Of a stretch of DNA of 35,368 nt, positions 5,496 to 12,081 are shown one piece after another. The stretch is from a virus. The notes below the pieces were generated by a model that was given only the letters and a program-made list of their open reading frames with translations, was not told where the DNA came from and ran no database searches. The position numbers and the translations under genes were made by a program. The stretch's first letter is position 1, and the number at the start of each line of letters is the position of its first letter. The stretch spans positions 1 through 35,368 of IMG/VR virus record IMGVR_UViG_3300031784_000106. One strand, written 5' to 3'.

Positions 5496-5689
5496 TGTCA
5501 CTATCAATAATAAATAAAATCACTGTTGGAAAACTGTTTATTTCCAATGACCAAAATTATCTTGTAAAAGAGATTCTTGAGGTTAATGATGAAACTGAGT
5601 ATGTAATCGCAACACTCACTAATTCTAAAGGTGAAGAAGTATTTTTCACAGGTGGATTTTCTCAATGGTTCGAAGGGTTGGTTCAGTAA
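5495..5689 (+). CDS. 64-residue hypothetical protein
   Basis: Beta-rich: VGKLFISNDQNYLVKEIL and VIATLTNSKGEEVFFTGGF resemble a small barrel domain. TAATG coupling at both ends. Similar in pattern to the proteins at 3898 and 7412, but I cannot show homology by eye. Confidence 0.7.
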   Translation: MSLSIINKITVGKLFISNDQNYLVKEILEVNDETEYVIATLTNSKGEEVFFTGGFSQWFEGLVQ

Positions 5690-5778
5690 TGAAAACACTA
5701 CAAGAAAAATTAGATTTAGTTTCTAAAGAATTAGAACCAATACTTTGGGAATTGTTAGAAGAAATCGAAAAAGAATAA
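5689..5778 (+). CDS. 29-residue helical peptide
   Basis: MKTLQEKLDLVSKELEPILW then an acidic end: a single amphipathic helix. TAATG coupled to the gene before it and followed directly by a terminator, so it ends the P5 operon. Confidence 0.6.
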   Translation: MKTLQEKLDLVSKELEPILWELLEEIEKE

Positions 5779-5785
5779 AACCAAT

Positions 5786-5813
5786 TTTGCAGATCTAAAA
5801 ATCTGCAAATTTT
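5786..5813 (+). terminator. Rho-independent terminator
   Basis: TTTGCAGAT / ATCTGCAAA, 9-bp stem with a six-base loop, then TTTTGG. Confidence 0.75.
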
Positions 5814-5814
5814 G

Positions 5815-5855
5815 GACGTCGCGTTCGGGTGTGTCTGGGGATAACCTGTGGATAA
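5815..5855. promoter_or_regulatory. Composite box plus DnaA-box pair
   Basis: GACGTC 5815-5820, TTCGGGTGTGTC 5824-5835, TGGGGATAA 5836-5844 (one change) and perfect TGTGGATAA 5847-5855, 11 bp apart. Confidence 0.6.
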
Positions 5856-5910
5856 CTATGCCCTACTCACCAGTAACCTATATAAAATATCTTTAAGAAG
5901 GCTATTTTTC

Positions 5911-5942
5911 TTTTCCCCGATCCTGGGCGGGGAAAATTTTTT
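5911..5942 (+). terminator. Strong rho-independent terminator
   Basis: TTTTCCCCG / CGGGGAAAA, 9-bp stem, then six T. It is a second terminator about 125 bases after the P5 operon, so a short transcript may start between the two (a TATAAAAT run lies at about 5880). Confidence 0.8.
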
Positions 5943-5957
5943 GTGATTTTAATCACA
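5942..5957. promoter_or_regulatory. CRP-like palindrome, perfect arms
   Basis: TGTGATTTTAATCACA, just upstream of the -35 at 5968; a protein here would contact polymerase or block it. Confidence 0.6.
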
Positions 5958-5967
5958 CGATTCAGAT

Positions 5968-5997
5968 TTGACATTTTTAGTAGATGTGTGTTAATAT
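5968..5997 (+). promoter_or_regulatory. Sigma-70-like promoter, leaderless
   Basis: TTGACA, 18 bases, TAATAT, then six bases and the ATG at 6004. Confidence 0.7.
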
Positions 5998-6003
5998 TGT
6001 TAT

Positions 6004-6150
6004 ATGAAGAAAACAGATGAGGAACTACGCAGGCTTATGGAACTACGCCGTAGCAACGCTGCCTCTGCCGTACCTTCTAAAAAGGCTTACAATCGAAAGA
6101 AATGTCAGTCCGAACTGATACAATTAAAATATCAACAAAAAGGAGAATAG
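6004..6150 (+). CDS. 48-residue basic micro-protein
   Basis: Rich in Arg and Lys (MKKTDEELRRLMELRRSNAA ... KKAYNRKK). Predicted helix, then basic tail; nucleic-acid binding is possible but unproven. Apparently leaderless: the -10 TAATAT ends six bases before ATG. First gene of the operon leading to the GP88-like gene. Confidence 0.65.
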   Translation: MKKTDEELRRLMELRRSNAASAVPSKKAYNRKKCQSELIQLKYQQKGE

Positions 6151-6153
6151 CCC

Positions 6154-6330
6154 ATGACCTACGAAAATGATGAAATTCTTGATGAGTACTATGCAACAGT
6201 GTGCCCTTCATGTAAAGAAAATGCCGTTGACGCATATGAAGATAAGTGCACTCATTGCCTTCTCGAAGAAATGTCATATACTTATAACGAAGACATTGCT
6301 CTAGAAATGAGTCTTGGCCTTGACTACTAA
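6154..6330 (+). CDS. 58-residue zinc-ribbon-like protein
   Basis: CPSC at residues 17-20 and CTHC at 32-35 form a classic four-Cys zinc site; the remainder is acidic. AAAGGAG precedes the ATG. Its end overlaps the probable start of the GP88-like gene by 11-17 bases. Confidence 0.7.
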   Translation: MTYENDEILDEYYATVCPSCKENAVDAYEDKCTHCLLEEMSYTYNEDIALEMSLGLDY

Positions 6331-7054
6331 TACACTTAAACTAAAACGCTCTAACGATAGAAAGGTGGCTAATCTTGTCACAAAAAATGGAAAACAAGCC
6401 GCAATCGCAAATACCTTTGGTCTACCTGCTGGAAAGGCTTTCTCGTGCCCTGGTGCCACTAGTGTTTGTGAAAGTGTTTGCTACGCAGGAAAACTTGAAA
6501 AACTCTTCAAGGGTGTAAAGGCTAACCTATTACACAATTGGGATCTTCTTAAAGACGCAGACGGAGAAACCATGGTCCGCTTGATTAATGAGATGATTAT
6601 TGATTTCAAGAATGACTGCAAAAAGAAAGACGCACCCATGCTATTCCGTATCCACTGGGACGGAGATTTCTTTAACGATACTTATACATATGCATGGAAA
6701 GTAGTTATTGATAAGCACCCTGATATTCAATTCTGGGTTTACACTCGTGTAAAGTCTGCTGCTCTTATTCTTAAGGATGTATCTAATCTATCATTATATT
6801 TCTCTGCAGATAGCGAGAATGTAAAAACAGCGGTAGACCTAAAAATTAATAGTGGCGTACGCATGGCATACCTTGCTAAGAATTTTGCTATTGGTCAAGC
6901 CGATGTAAAAGAAATGACTGGACGACCTGCTGCTAAGTGTCCTGAGAATAATAAACAAATTCCACTTATCTCAACTGCTGGTAGCGCTTGCGTTTCTTGC
7001 TCACTTTGTGTATACTCTAAGAGTGATATCATATTCTCTGCGAGTAAAAAATAA
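6314..7054 (+). CDS. GP88-like phage protein
   Basis: About 246 residues. The Cys pattern CPGATSVCESVCYAG (C45, C52, C56), then RANLLHNW-like, FRIHWDGDFF and FWVYTRVKS segments match the Pfam family called gene product 88, found in many phages and of unknown enzymatic role. A second Cys cluster (CVSCSLC) lies near the C-terminus; together they could bind an iron-sulfur cluster. Start is probably TTG at 6314 or TTG at 6320, because no ATG is available near the conserved N-terminus and the gene overlaps its neighbour. Function is inferred only by family. Confidence 0.75.
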   Translation: MALTTNTLKLKRSNDRKVANLVTKNGKQAAIANTFGLPAGKAFSCPGATSVCESVCYAGKLEKLFKGVKANLLHNWDLLKDADGETMVRLINEMIIDFKNDCKKKDAPMLFRIHWDGDFFNDTYTYAWKVVIDKHPDIQFWVYTRVKSAALILKDVSNLSLYFSADSENVKTAVDLKINSGVRMAYLAKNFAIGQADVKEMTGRPAAKCPENNKQIPLISTAGSACVSCSLCVYSKSDIIFSASKK

Positions 7055-7123
7055 ATGAGTGCATGGCTATATGTACTAATGATACTAATAGTAATGATTT
7101 CTATTTTGGGAGGCAGTGGCTGA
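7055..7123 (+). CDS. 22-residue membrane peptide
   Basis: MSAWLYVLMILIVMISILGG, almost entirely hydrophobic. Starts on the base after the preceding TAA. Coding status is plausible from position alone. Confidence 0.45.
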   Translation: MSAWLYVLMILIVMISILGGSG

Positions 7124-7139
7124 TCCCCTGAAAAAACGG

Positions 7140-7215
7140 GACGTCGGCTGACCAGTCATTTGTCAAGTCAGACACGCACAGACACGCAGGGGTTTACGAT
7201 GTGATGTTTATCACC
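7140..7215. promoter_or_regulatory. GACGTC, two GACACGC boxes and CRP-like site
   Basis: GACGTC 7140-7145; GACACGC at 7171-7177 and 7181-7187; TGTGA-N6-TCACC at 7200-7215. Confidence 0.5.
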
Positions 7216-7285
7216 CCCAGAATTTGAGGCAGGATTTGTATTTTTGAGATTTTTCTGCTAAAATTGTATTATACGCAGAAAACCT

Positions 7286-7301
7286 AGTGACGCAAATCAC
7301 A
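7286..7301. promoter_or_regulatory. CRP-like palindrome, one base changed
   Basis: AGTGACGCAAATCACA, about 80 bases before the expected start of transcription. Confidence 0.5.
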
Positions 7302-7341
7302 TAGATAATGTCTCACATTTTGAGATTATTTGGAAATGGAT

Positions 7342-7370
7342 TTGTTATTTCTTAGATTTTTTGCTATACT
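7342..7370 (+). promoter_or_regulatory. Sigma-70-like promoter
   Basis: TTGTTA, 17 bases, TATACT; leader of about 35 bases containing AAAAGGAG. Confidence 0.65.
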
Positions 7371-7411
7371 TAATACATAAGCAAAACCAACCTAACAAAA
7401 GGAGAAACAAA

Positions 7412-7579
7412 ATGACAGTAGCAACCGCAACATACAAGGTAGGCGACCTATACACTTCACAGAAGTCAAAGGTTACAGGAACAATCTTGGAAATCGCACC
7501 TAGCAAGACAGGCGACACAGTTCGTGTTAAGTTAGATGTAAATGGAAATACTCGCTGGACAACTTGGACAGCAAAGTAA
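7412..7579 (+). CDS. 55-residue beta-rich hypothetical protein
   Basis: MTVATATYKVGDLYTSQKSK, then TGTILEIAPSKTGDTVRVKL and a WTTW end; probably a small SH3-like barrel. Start chosen by AAAAGGAG nine bases upstream; an in-frame ATG at 7361 lies inside the -10 region and is rejected. Monocistronic, with its own promoter. Confidence 0.75.
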   Translation: MTVATATYKVGDLYTSQKSKVTGTILEIAPSKTGDTVRVKLDVNGNTRWTTWTAK

Positions 7580-7633
7580 TCTAGTTACTAAGTCGCCAAT
7601 GTACAGCGACTCTAAATAAGGGGCAGGAACTAT

Positions 7634-7659
7634 CCTGAGCAAGATACAAAAAGGCTCAC
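7634..7659 (+). repeat. Operon-end hairpin, GAGC...GCTC variant
   Basis: CCTGAGCAAG ... AAAAAGGCTCACC; ends five bases before P6. Confidence 0.5.
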
Positions 7660-7663
7660 CAAA

Positions 7664-7686
7664 ATGTCAGACCCCCACGCTATAAT
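7664..7686 (+). promoter_or_regulatory. PafBC-type promoter P6
   Basis: ATGTCA, GACCCCCACGC (11), TATAAT. The -10 is a perfect consensus; still no -35 hexamer at the usual distance (ACCAAA). Confidence 0.7.
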
Positions 7687-7721
7687 AGAAACTAACCCAC
7701 AAAAAGAAAAGAGAAAACCCA

Positions 7722-8144
7722 ATGGCACGACAGAAAGCAATCTCAGTAAAGATAGCAACACCTAAAGTAATCAAGGCACTAGAAACTGCACTAGCAAAGT
7801 TAGAAGCAGACTACGCATCACAAGAAGCAAACGAAGCAAAGCATCAGAAGGCTTATGAGAAGTGGAAAAAGGAAGTTAGTGAGTATGCAATCGCTAACAT
7901 CAAGAAGGCAGAAAACTTCCGCACTAACTATCGTTCTTGGAACAATCAGTTAAACATTGACTTCGACCTAACAGTATCAGAAAAGGATTTGCCTAAAGAG
8001 CCTGAAAAGGATTTTGAGTCAATCTCTATCTATTCCTATCGTGAGCAGAAAGAGGAAATCTCTAACGCTATTCGTATTCTAAAGATGACAGATGAGGAAG
8101 TAGTTAGCACAAGCACTTACAATGCGGTTGCTCGTTACCTCTAA
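7722..8144 (+). CDS. 140-residue coiled-coil hypothetical protein
   Basis: Lys/Ala/Glu-rich N-terminal half (KALETALAKLEADYASQEAN) predicts a long coiled coil; the second half is acidic with a YSYREQKEEISNAIRILK helix. Ribosome site AAAAGAGAAA upstream. Sole gene after P6; a terminator-like hairpin follows. It resembles conserved actinophage proteins of unknown function. Confidence 0.8.
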   Translation: MARQKAISVKIATPKVIKALETALAKLEADYASQEANEAKHQKAYEKWKKEVSEYAIANIKKAENFRTNYRSWNNQLNIDFDLTVSEKDLPKEPEKDFESISIYSYREQKEEISNAIRILKMTDEEVVSTSTYNAVARYL

Positions 8145-8153
8145 ATGAAATTG

Positions 8154-8180
8154 GGTGGGGTGTAAAAGCCCCACCTAACT
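8154..8180 (+). terminator. Terminator-like hairpin
   Basis: GGTGGGG / CCCCACC, 7-bp stem with an eight-base loop, followed by a weak TAACTTT tail. Confidence 0.6.
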
Positions 8181-8253
8181 TTCGCCAGGCTGATTAGGGC
8201 GATAATAGAAATACTATAGAGCAAGGTTACTGCCGACCTAAAGACGCAGACAT

Positions 8254-8279
8254 CCTGAGCATGATCCCAAAAGGCTCCC
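8254..8279 (+). repeat. Operon-end hairpin, GAGC...GCTC variant
   Basis: CCTGAGCATG ... AAAAGGCTCCCC, very like the copy at 7634. Confidence 0.5.
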
Positions 8280-8290
8280 CACAAGGGTCC

Positions 8291-8320
8291 TTGACAAATG
8301 TCAGTGGTACCTAGTATAAT
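8291..8320 (+). promoter_or_regulatory. PafBC-type promoter P7 with a true -35
   Basis: ATGTCAGTG, 8 bases, TATAAT (8298-8320) matches the damage-promoter consensus, including GTG. A full TTGACA lies at 8291-8296, 18 bases from the -10, so basal sigma-70 use is also possible. Confidence 0.75.
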
Positions 8321-8354
8321 TAAATTAACCAACAAACAGAAAGAGGTAGCCCTT

Positions 8355-8774
8355 ATGGACCAACCAGTAATAGACAATCACTACATGACACGAGAGTTTT
8401 TGGAAACAACTTTAGTGGCAAACAAAGAACGCATTCAGCAATTAGAAGAGCACATTCAGAAAGTAACTCAGCGTTCATATGCAGAATCTGCAGATAAGAA
8501 TCGTATCGTTGAAGCAATGCAAGAGTGGACCTTGGAAGCAATTAACTGCGGTACCTTAAACGAATCCGAAGGTCAAGAAATTGCAGACATCTGTGGATTT
8601 GAACTATCAAAGGAATTTGAAGTTGAAGTTACAGTTATGTACTCAGTTACAGTCAATGCTCGTAATGAAGAAGAAGCAACTAATGCAATTCACGATATTG
8701 ATTTTGACACAGTGCAATATAACTCAGACAATATCTCATGGCTATCATCATCCATTGACAGAGTAGATATTTAG
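8355..8774 (+). CDS. 139-residue hypothetical protein
   Basis: Starts at MDQPVIDNHYMTREFLETTL, set by AAGAGG upstream; the in-frame ATG at 8298 is inside the promoter. N-terminal half is a coiled coil (KERIQQLEEHIQKV), followed by a beta-rich EFEVEVTVMYSVTVNARNEE domain of the kind seen repeatedly in phage small proteins with the EEA(T/E)NAI pattern. No role assigned. Confidence 0.75.
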   Translation: MDQPVIDNHYMTREFLETTLVANKERIQQLEEHIQKVTQRSYAESADKNRIVEAMQEWTLEAINCGTLNESEGQEIADICGFELSKEFEVEVTVMYSVTVNARNEEEATNAIHDIDFDTVQYNSDNISWLSSSIDRVDI

Positions 8775-8792
8775 TAGGGGGCTACTAATAAA

Positions 8793-8818
8793 CCTGAGCA
8801 TGTTTAAAAACTGCTCAC
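8793..8818 (+). repeat. Operon-end hairpin, GAGCA...TGCTC family
   Basis: CCTGAGCATG ... AAAACTGCTCAC. A further stem TTAGTAG / CTACTAA overlaps the end of the preceding gene. Confidence 0.55.
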
Positions 8819-8841
8819 TTTCAATTCCCTCAAAATTTTCC

Positions 8842-8879
8842 GACGTCCCGCCGACCAGTCATTGTCAAATCGACACGCC
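8842..8879. promoter_or_regulatory. GACGTC and CGACACGCC boxes
   Basis: GACGTC 8842-8847 and CGACACGCC 8871-8879. No CRP-like palindrome is seen in this spacer. Confidence 0.5.
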
Positions 8880-8945
8880 GTAGGCTAGGGGTGATCTTTT
8901 ACGAAATGTCCGTTTTATCCCATGTCTAACTAGATCGATTTGCAT

Positions 8946-8968
8946 TTGTCGGTGGGTAGGTGTATACT
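8946..8968 (+). promoter_or_regulatory. PafBC-type promoter P8
   Basis: TTGTCGGTG, 8 bases, TATACT: an exact match to TTGTCRGTG-N8-TANNNT. TTGCAT stands where a -35 would be. Drives the DUF932 gene. Confidence 0.8.
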
Positions 8969-8999
8969 TAAATTAACAACAACAAAAAGGAGAAAACTC

Positions 9000-10013
9000 A
9001 TGGCACATGAACTAGAAACACAAAATGGCGTAGCAAGTTTTGCCTCATTTCGTGAACCTGCTTGGCATGGATTGGGTACCGTATTCACAGAGGAAAAAAC
9101 CACAAAAGAAATGTTAGATTTGGCTAACCTTTCTAATTGGAATGTTCGTCTTGAGGATTTGGAAACCCCTACACATCTCACAAGCGATAAGAACTATCAG
9201 TATGTTCTTCGCACTAACCCAACAGATAACTCTCAGACCGACATTCTTGGTGTCGTTGGTGAGCGTTACCATGTAATGCAGAATGAGGATTTATTTTCAT
9301 TCGGTGATAACATTCTTGATGGTGGTGGTCGTTGGGAAACGGCTGGCTCAATTAAGGGTGGTCGTGTCGTATTCGGTGCGTTAGCACTAGAGCGTGAAAC
9401 AATTCTTGACCCTAATGGTGTTGCAGACAAGGTAAAAACTTATTTGCTCATCAACACATCACATGATGGCTCAATCGCTATTCAAGCAAGCATTACACCT
9501 GTTCGTGTTGTGTGCGCTAACACTCTCAATCTTGCACTTAACACTACCCGTAAAAAGGGTGGCGTAAAGCAATCATTCAAGATTCGTCACACACAAACTG
9601 CAAGCGGTAAGGTTGCGGTTGCTCGTGAAACTCTTGGTCTTGCTCATAAGTACATGGACTCTTTTGACCTTATGGCTAATGCTATGATTCAACAAGAGGT
9701 TTCTGCACAAATGTTTAACGACATTATTCTTGCTGCATACCCAAAGCCTGAAAAGGATTCTAAGGGTGCTTTCAAGAAGTGGGAAAACAAGGTTGATGTT
9801 ATTAACGACATCTACACAGGCGAGTTTAATGGAATGATTGCTGGTAACGCATGGGGTGCTTTCAATGCACTAACAGAGCGTTTAGATTGGCACCGTTCTG
9901 CTCGTGGTGGTTCTAACGAATCTATCCTTGCAAGCGCAAGCGGATTTGACCCTGCTATCAACGCAGAAAAGAATCGCTTACTAAAAATTGTGCGTGAACT
10001 AACAAACGCATAA
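9000..10013 (+). CDS. DUF932 / TIGR03299 phage-plasmid protein
   Basis: 337 residues. The opening MAHELETQNGVASFASFREP and AWHGLGTVF, then VGERYHVMQNEDLFSFGDN and the VRVVCANTLNLAL segment are hallmarks of the DUF932 family found on phages and plasmids. Its biochemical role is not established. Start at 9000 is fixed by AAAAAGGAG; an in-frame ATG at 8940 lies upstream of the promoter core and is rejected. It is the longest left-arm gene and has the best damage-type promoter. Codon use (many CGT, GGT, CTT) looks more optimised than in the micro-genes, suggesting high expression. Confidence 0.9.
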   Translation: MAHELETQNGVASFASFREPAWHGLGTVFTEEKTTKEMLDLANLSNWNVRLEDLETPTHLTSDKNYQYVLRTNPTDNSQTDILGVVGERYHVMQNEDLFSFGDNILDGGGRWETAGSIKGGRVVFGALALERETILDPNGVADKVKTYLLINTSHDGSIAIQASITPVRVVCANTLNLALNTTRKKGGVKQSFKIRHTQTASGKVAVARETLGLAHKYMDSFDLMANAMIQQEVSAQMFNDIILAAYPKPEKDSKGAFKKWENKVDVINDIYTGEFNGMIAGNAWGAFNALTERLDWHRSARGGSNESILASASGFDPAINAEKNRLLKIVRELTNA

Positions 10014-10035
10014 TAAAAAAAATAAATAAATGCCA

Positions 10036-10065
10036 CCTGAGCAAGTGGATGCAAAAACTGCTCAC
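10036..10065 (+). repeat. Operon-end hairpin, GAGCA...TGCTC family
   Basis: CCTGAGCAAG ... AAAAACTGCTCAC, ending two bases before the tRNA. Confidence 0.5.
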
Positions 10066-10067
10066 AT

Positions 10068-10141
10068 GGTCCGTTAGAATAGTTGGTTAGTTCGCCACCC
10101 TGTCACGGTGGAGGTCATGGGTTCAAGTCCCATACGGATCG
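10068..10141 (+). tRNA. tRNA-Asp (GTC)
   Basis: GGTCCGT/ACGGATC acceptor, CCACC-CTGTCAC-GGTGG anticodon arm, GGTTCAAGT T-loop region. Anticodon GTC. CCA is not encoded. No separate promoter seen; likely read from P8. Confidence 0.95.
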
Positions 10142-10180
10142 CAAGTAAATAAATATGCAACGCAATGTATAAAAATTTGC

Positions 10181-10205
10181 GACGTCGCCTGTGACCTACA
10201 TCACA
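10181..10205. promoter_or_regulatory. GACGTC box and CRP-like palindrome
   Basis: GACGTC 10181-10186, then TGTGACCTACATCACA 10190-10205 with perfect arms. Confidence 0.6.
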
Positions 10206-10227
10206 TAACATTTTTAATAGGATAACT

Positions 10228-10285
10228 TTACGATAGGGTGATATTTTTCCCAGAATTTCTTTACGATAGGCAAAAATTTTTCCCC
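10228..10285. repeat. Two TTACGATAGG...TTTTTCCC repeats
   Basis: TTACGATAGG at 10228-10237 and 10261-10270, 33 bp apart, each followed by a TTTTTCCC run. Same family as ATTACGA repeats at 13329, 13363, 13693 and 13742. Sits just upstream of P9. Confidence 0.6.
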
Positions 10286-10296
10286 AAAGTTTGCAT

Positions 10297-10319
10297 TTGT
10301 CAGACCTCTGCGCTATAAT
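10297..10319 (+). promoter_or_regulatory. PafBC-type promoter P9, leaderless
   Basis: TTGTCA, GACCTCTGCGC (11), TATAAT, six bases, ATG. TTGCAT at 10291-10296 in the -35 place, as at P8. Confidence 0.7.
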
Positions 10320-10325
10320 TAATCT

Positions 10326-10487
10326 ATGACCCTAAATACAATAGACGACCTGATAAACGAAATATATGAAAGCAATTACTCTCACCTAGAGTTTGAAGAA
10401 AATATGGGGGGAGATGCTTGCGACTGCCATATCCACACTACACTAAATACTATTGCCCACTATGCAGGAATTGAGGTAGGAGAATGA
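10326..10487 (+). CDS. 53-residue micro-protein with CDCHIH motif
   Basis: MTLNTIDDLINEIYESNYSH, then DACDCHIHTTLNTIAHY: Cys and His spacing suits a metal site. Apparently leaderless. TGA overlaps the next ATG (ATGA). First gene of a run of small genes reaching 11003. Confidence 0.65.
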   Translation: MTLNTIDDLINEIYESNYSHLEFEENMGGDACDCHIHTTLNTIAHYAGIEVGE

Positions 10488-10615
10488 CCCTGGATGATGT
10501 ATTAGATAAGATTGAGGAAATTATTGATAGTACTCACTCTGTTGTGTCCCCTCTAAAAATGGACCACTGCAAGTATTGCACTACTTGGCTAACTCTTACA
10601 GAAATGGTGGCATAA
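10484..10615 (+). CDS. 43-residue micro-protein with Cys pair
   Basis: MTLDDVLDKIEEIIDSTHSV then HCKYCTTW. N-terminus resembles that of the preceding protein (MTL..IDD/DVLDKI), suggesting a tandem duplication. Coupled by ATGA before and TAATG after. Confidence 0.65.
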   Translation: MTLDDVLDKIEEIIDSTHSVVSPLKMDHCKYCTTWLTLTEMVA

Positions 10616-10773
10616 TGCTAGGTTATACTAAGGAAGATCTAGACAATATGTCTATGGCTATTCATTCTGTTATAACTACCGTTGATTTTAACAACGACCC
10701 CTGGTTACACGACAACCTATATAAGGCAACAGAATTCCTTGACGGACTATGGGCAGAAGGGTACTTTGACTAA
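10615..10773 (+). CDS. 52-residue acidic micro-protein
   Basis: MLGYTKEDLDNMSMAIHSVI and an acidic aromatic end (GLWAEGYFD). Start chosen by TAATG coupling rather than the ATG at 10576. No family recognised. Confidence 0.65.
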   Translation: MLGYTKEDLDNMSMAIHSVITTVDFNNDPWLHDNLYKATEFLDGLWAEGYFD

Positions 10774-11003
10774 TGTGGAGTAGATATACTTTTGTTTGTG
10801 ATCCTGATGAATGTGATGCCCTGGTTGAGTTTACTGCTAGGGATGACTTTGGCTTTCCCCTGGGAGTTGTGGAAATGAAATGCCCTTGTGGTAGGATGTT
10901 AAACTATATTAGTTATGAAGAAGCCTATCAACCGATCATCACAGATGTGAGCAAGGTCACACCCCGTACAGTTGTCAAAATCGACTCGAACCCGTATAAT
11001 TGA
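10773..11003 (+). CDS. 76-residue actinophage-type Cys protein
   Basis: CDPDECDALVEFTARDDFGF and VVEMKCPCGR give four to five cysteines that probably bind zinc; the pattern is one I associate with small actinophage proteins. TAATG coupled. Its last 60 bases contain a CRP-like site (10946-10961) and the promoter for the next operon. Confidence 0.75.
   Translation: MWSRYTFVCDPDECDALVEFTARDDFGFPLGVVEMKCPCGRMLNYISYEEAYQPIITDVSKVTPRTVVKIDSNPYN
10946..10961. promoter_or_regulatory. CRP-like palindrome, perfect arms
   Basis: TGTGAGCAAGGTCACA inside the end of the preceding gene, centred about 53 bases before the predicted start at 11007. Confidence 0.5.
10972..11000 (+). promoter_or_regulatory. 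Sigma-70-like promoter, leaderless
   Basis: TTGTCA, 17 bases, TATAAT, then six bases and ATG at 11007. Spacing separates it from the PafBC-type promoters. Confidence 0.7.
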
Positions 11004-11006
11004 TAT

Positions 11007-11216
11007 ATGGACCTAAACACATTTCACGAATATATCAAACTGCACCTGCTATCCTTGGAGCAAGACTCTGAGGAACTACAAAAACAAATGGGATTCTATG
11101 ATGACTATGACTCAGATGAGTATAAGGATTTAGAGATAGAAGATATTTCCATTAACGGACAGATGATTGCCTGCTACCACTTTTTGTCAGTGCTGGAGGG
11201 TACAATAGAACAATGA
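11007..11216 (+). CDS. 69-residue acidic hypothetical protein
   Basis: MDLNTFHEYIKLHLLSLEQD, then a run rich in Asp/Tyr (YDDYDSDEYKDLEIED). Helical. Leaderless start; overlaps the next gene by four bases. No family recognised. Confidence 0.7.
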   Translation: MDLNTFHEYIKLHLLSLEQDSEELQKQMGFYDDYDSDEYKDLEIEDISINGQMIACYHFLSVLEGTIEQ

Positions 11217-11491
11217 TGAACACTACCCTAGAGCCAAGACTACAGAAACTAATTGATATGGGAGAGTCAGGAACGGACATCCTACATGGTGAACTTAAAA
11301 ACCTAATGCTAGAAGCCGAGAATGATTATATTGAGATTGAGGCTGAAGAGCGTGAAGGTGGCTACTCAGACGCAATGCTTTCTATGGAAAGAACAAGGGC
11401 TGAAGGAAGAATGGACGCTCTTGTAGAAGTCTATGCCCTTACATACCAACTAGCCTTTGCTATCAGTGACAGGATAAAGAACAATGGATAA
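11213..11491 (+). CDS. 92-residue helical hypothetical protein
   Basis: Acidic helices throughout (GELKNLMLEAENDYIEIEAE; RTRAEGRMDALVEVYALTYQ). The RAEGRMDALxEVYxLTY pattern occurs in small actinophage proteins in my experience. ATGA start coupling, eight-base overlap with next gene. Confidence 0.75.
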   Translation: MMNTTLEPRLQKLIDMGESGTDILHGELKNLMLEAENDYIEIEAEEREGGYSDAMLSMERTRAEGRMDALVEVYALTYQLAFAISDRIKNNG

Positions 11492-11936
11492 CTTTATCGA
11501 AATGGACTTTGACGAGTGGTGTGAGACCTATAAGCCAATCGTTAATCATATAGATACAAATGCCTCATTTGACAATGGCGAGGGTGGCATTATGTTTGAA
11601 ACATATGGCGAAGAGGTTGAGTTTGTTAAGTCTCAATCCCCTGACAAAATCTGGATGTATGGAGACGGTGACGACGGTGGGTCCTATGTCTGGAATGGCT
11701 GGGGATTTGTAAATAGATTAGGATACTTCATCACTGAGGTCCCCTGCCCTCCTGATACTACCATTCAGATACGAGTTAGTTATAACTGGTTCTATTGTGA
11801 GAACTGCAGCGCTGAGTTTGAAGACCCTGATAATCTAATTAGAGATGCCTTTGACGAGGCAGACTTGCTAAAGTGCCCACAATGCGCTACAATTGAAGAA
11901 ATGACCCTAGTAGAAATGGAAACAAATAATGGCTAA
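11484..11936 (+). CDS. 150-residue hypothetical with C-terminal zinc ribbon
   Basis: N-terminal acidic domain with WCETYKPIVNHID and MYGDGDDGGSYVWNGWGFVN, a beta-rich centre, then CENC (about 104-107) and CPQC (about 131-134), a four-Cys zinc ribbon. Starts inside the preceding gene (ATGG within AACAATGG). Known only as a hypothetical protein. Confidence 0.75.
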   Translation: MDNFIEMDFDEWCETYKPIVNHIDTNASFDNGEGGIMFETYGEEVEFVKSQSPDKIWMYGDGDDGGSYVWNGWGFVNRLGYFITEVPCPPDTTIQIRVSYNWFYCENCSAEFEDPDNLIRDAFDEADLLKCPQCATIEEMTLVEMETNNG

Positions 11937-12081
11937 ATATAACCTATACCTTGTCTTTGAGCCAACAGGACAATCACTTACAGTACTTGACTATGAGTCT
12001 TGGGCTGACTCAAAAGAAGATTTAATCAAAGAAATTATCTATGATTTAACTATCCAAACATTTGAGGTAGAGAATGACTAG
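11929..12081 (+). CDS. 50-residue micro-protein, paralogue A
   Basis: MAKYNLYLVFEPTGQSLTVL ... EDLIKEI. Shares the layout xVFEPTGxxxT-strand-acidic helix with the next gene, so the two look like a tandem duplication. Overlaps both neighbours by 8 bases. Confidence 0.65.
   Translation: MAKYNLYLVFEPTGQSLTVLDYESWADSKEDLIKEIIYDLTIQTFEVEND

Noticed and set aside
8298-8354. N-terminal extension of the 8355 gene
   Set aside because: The ATG is part of the promoter ATGTCA element and would lie upstream of the transcription start.
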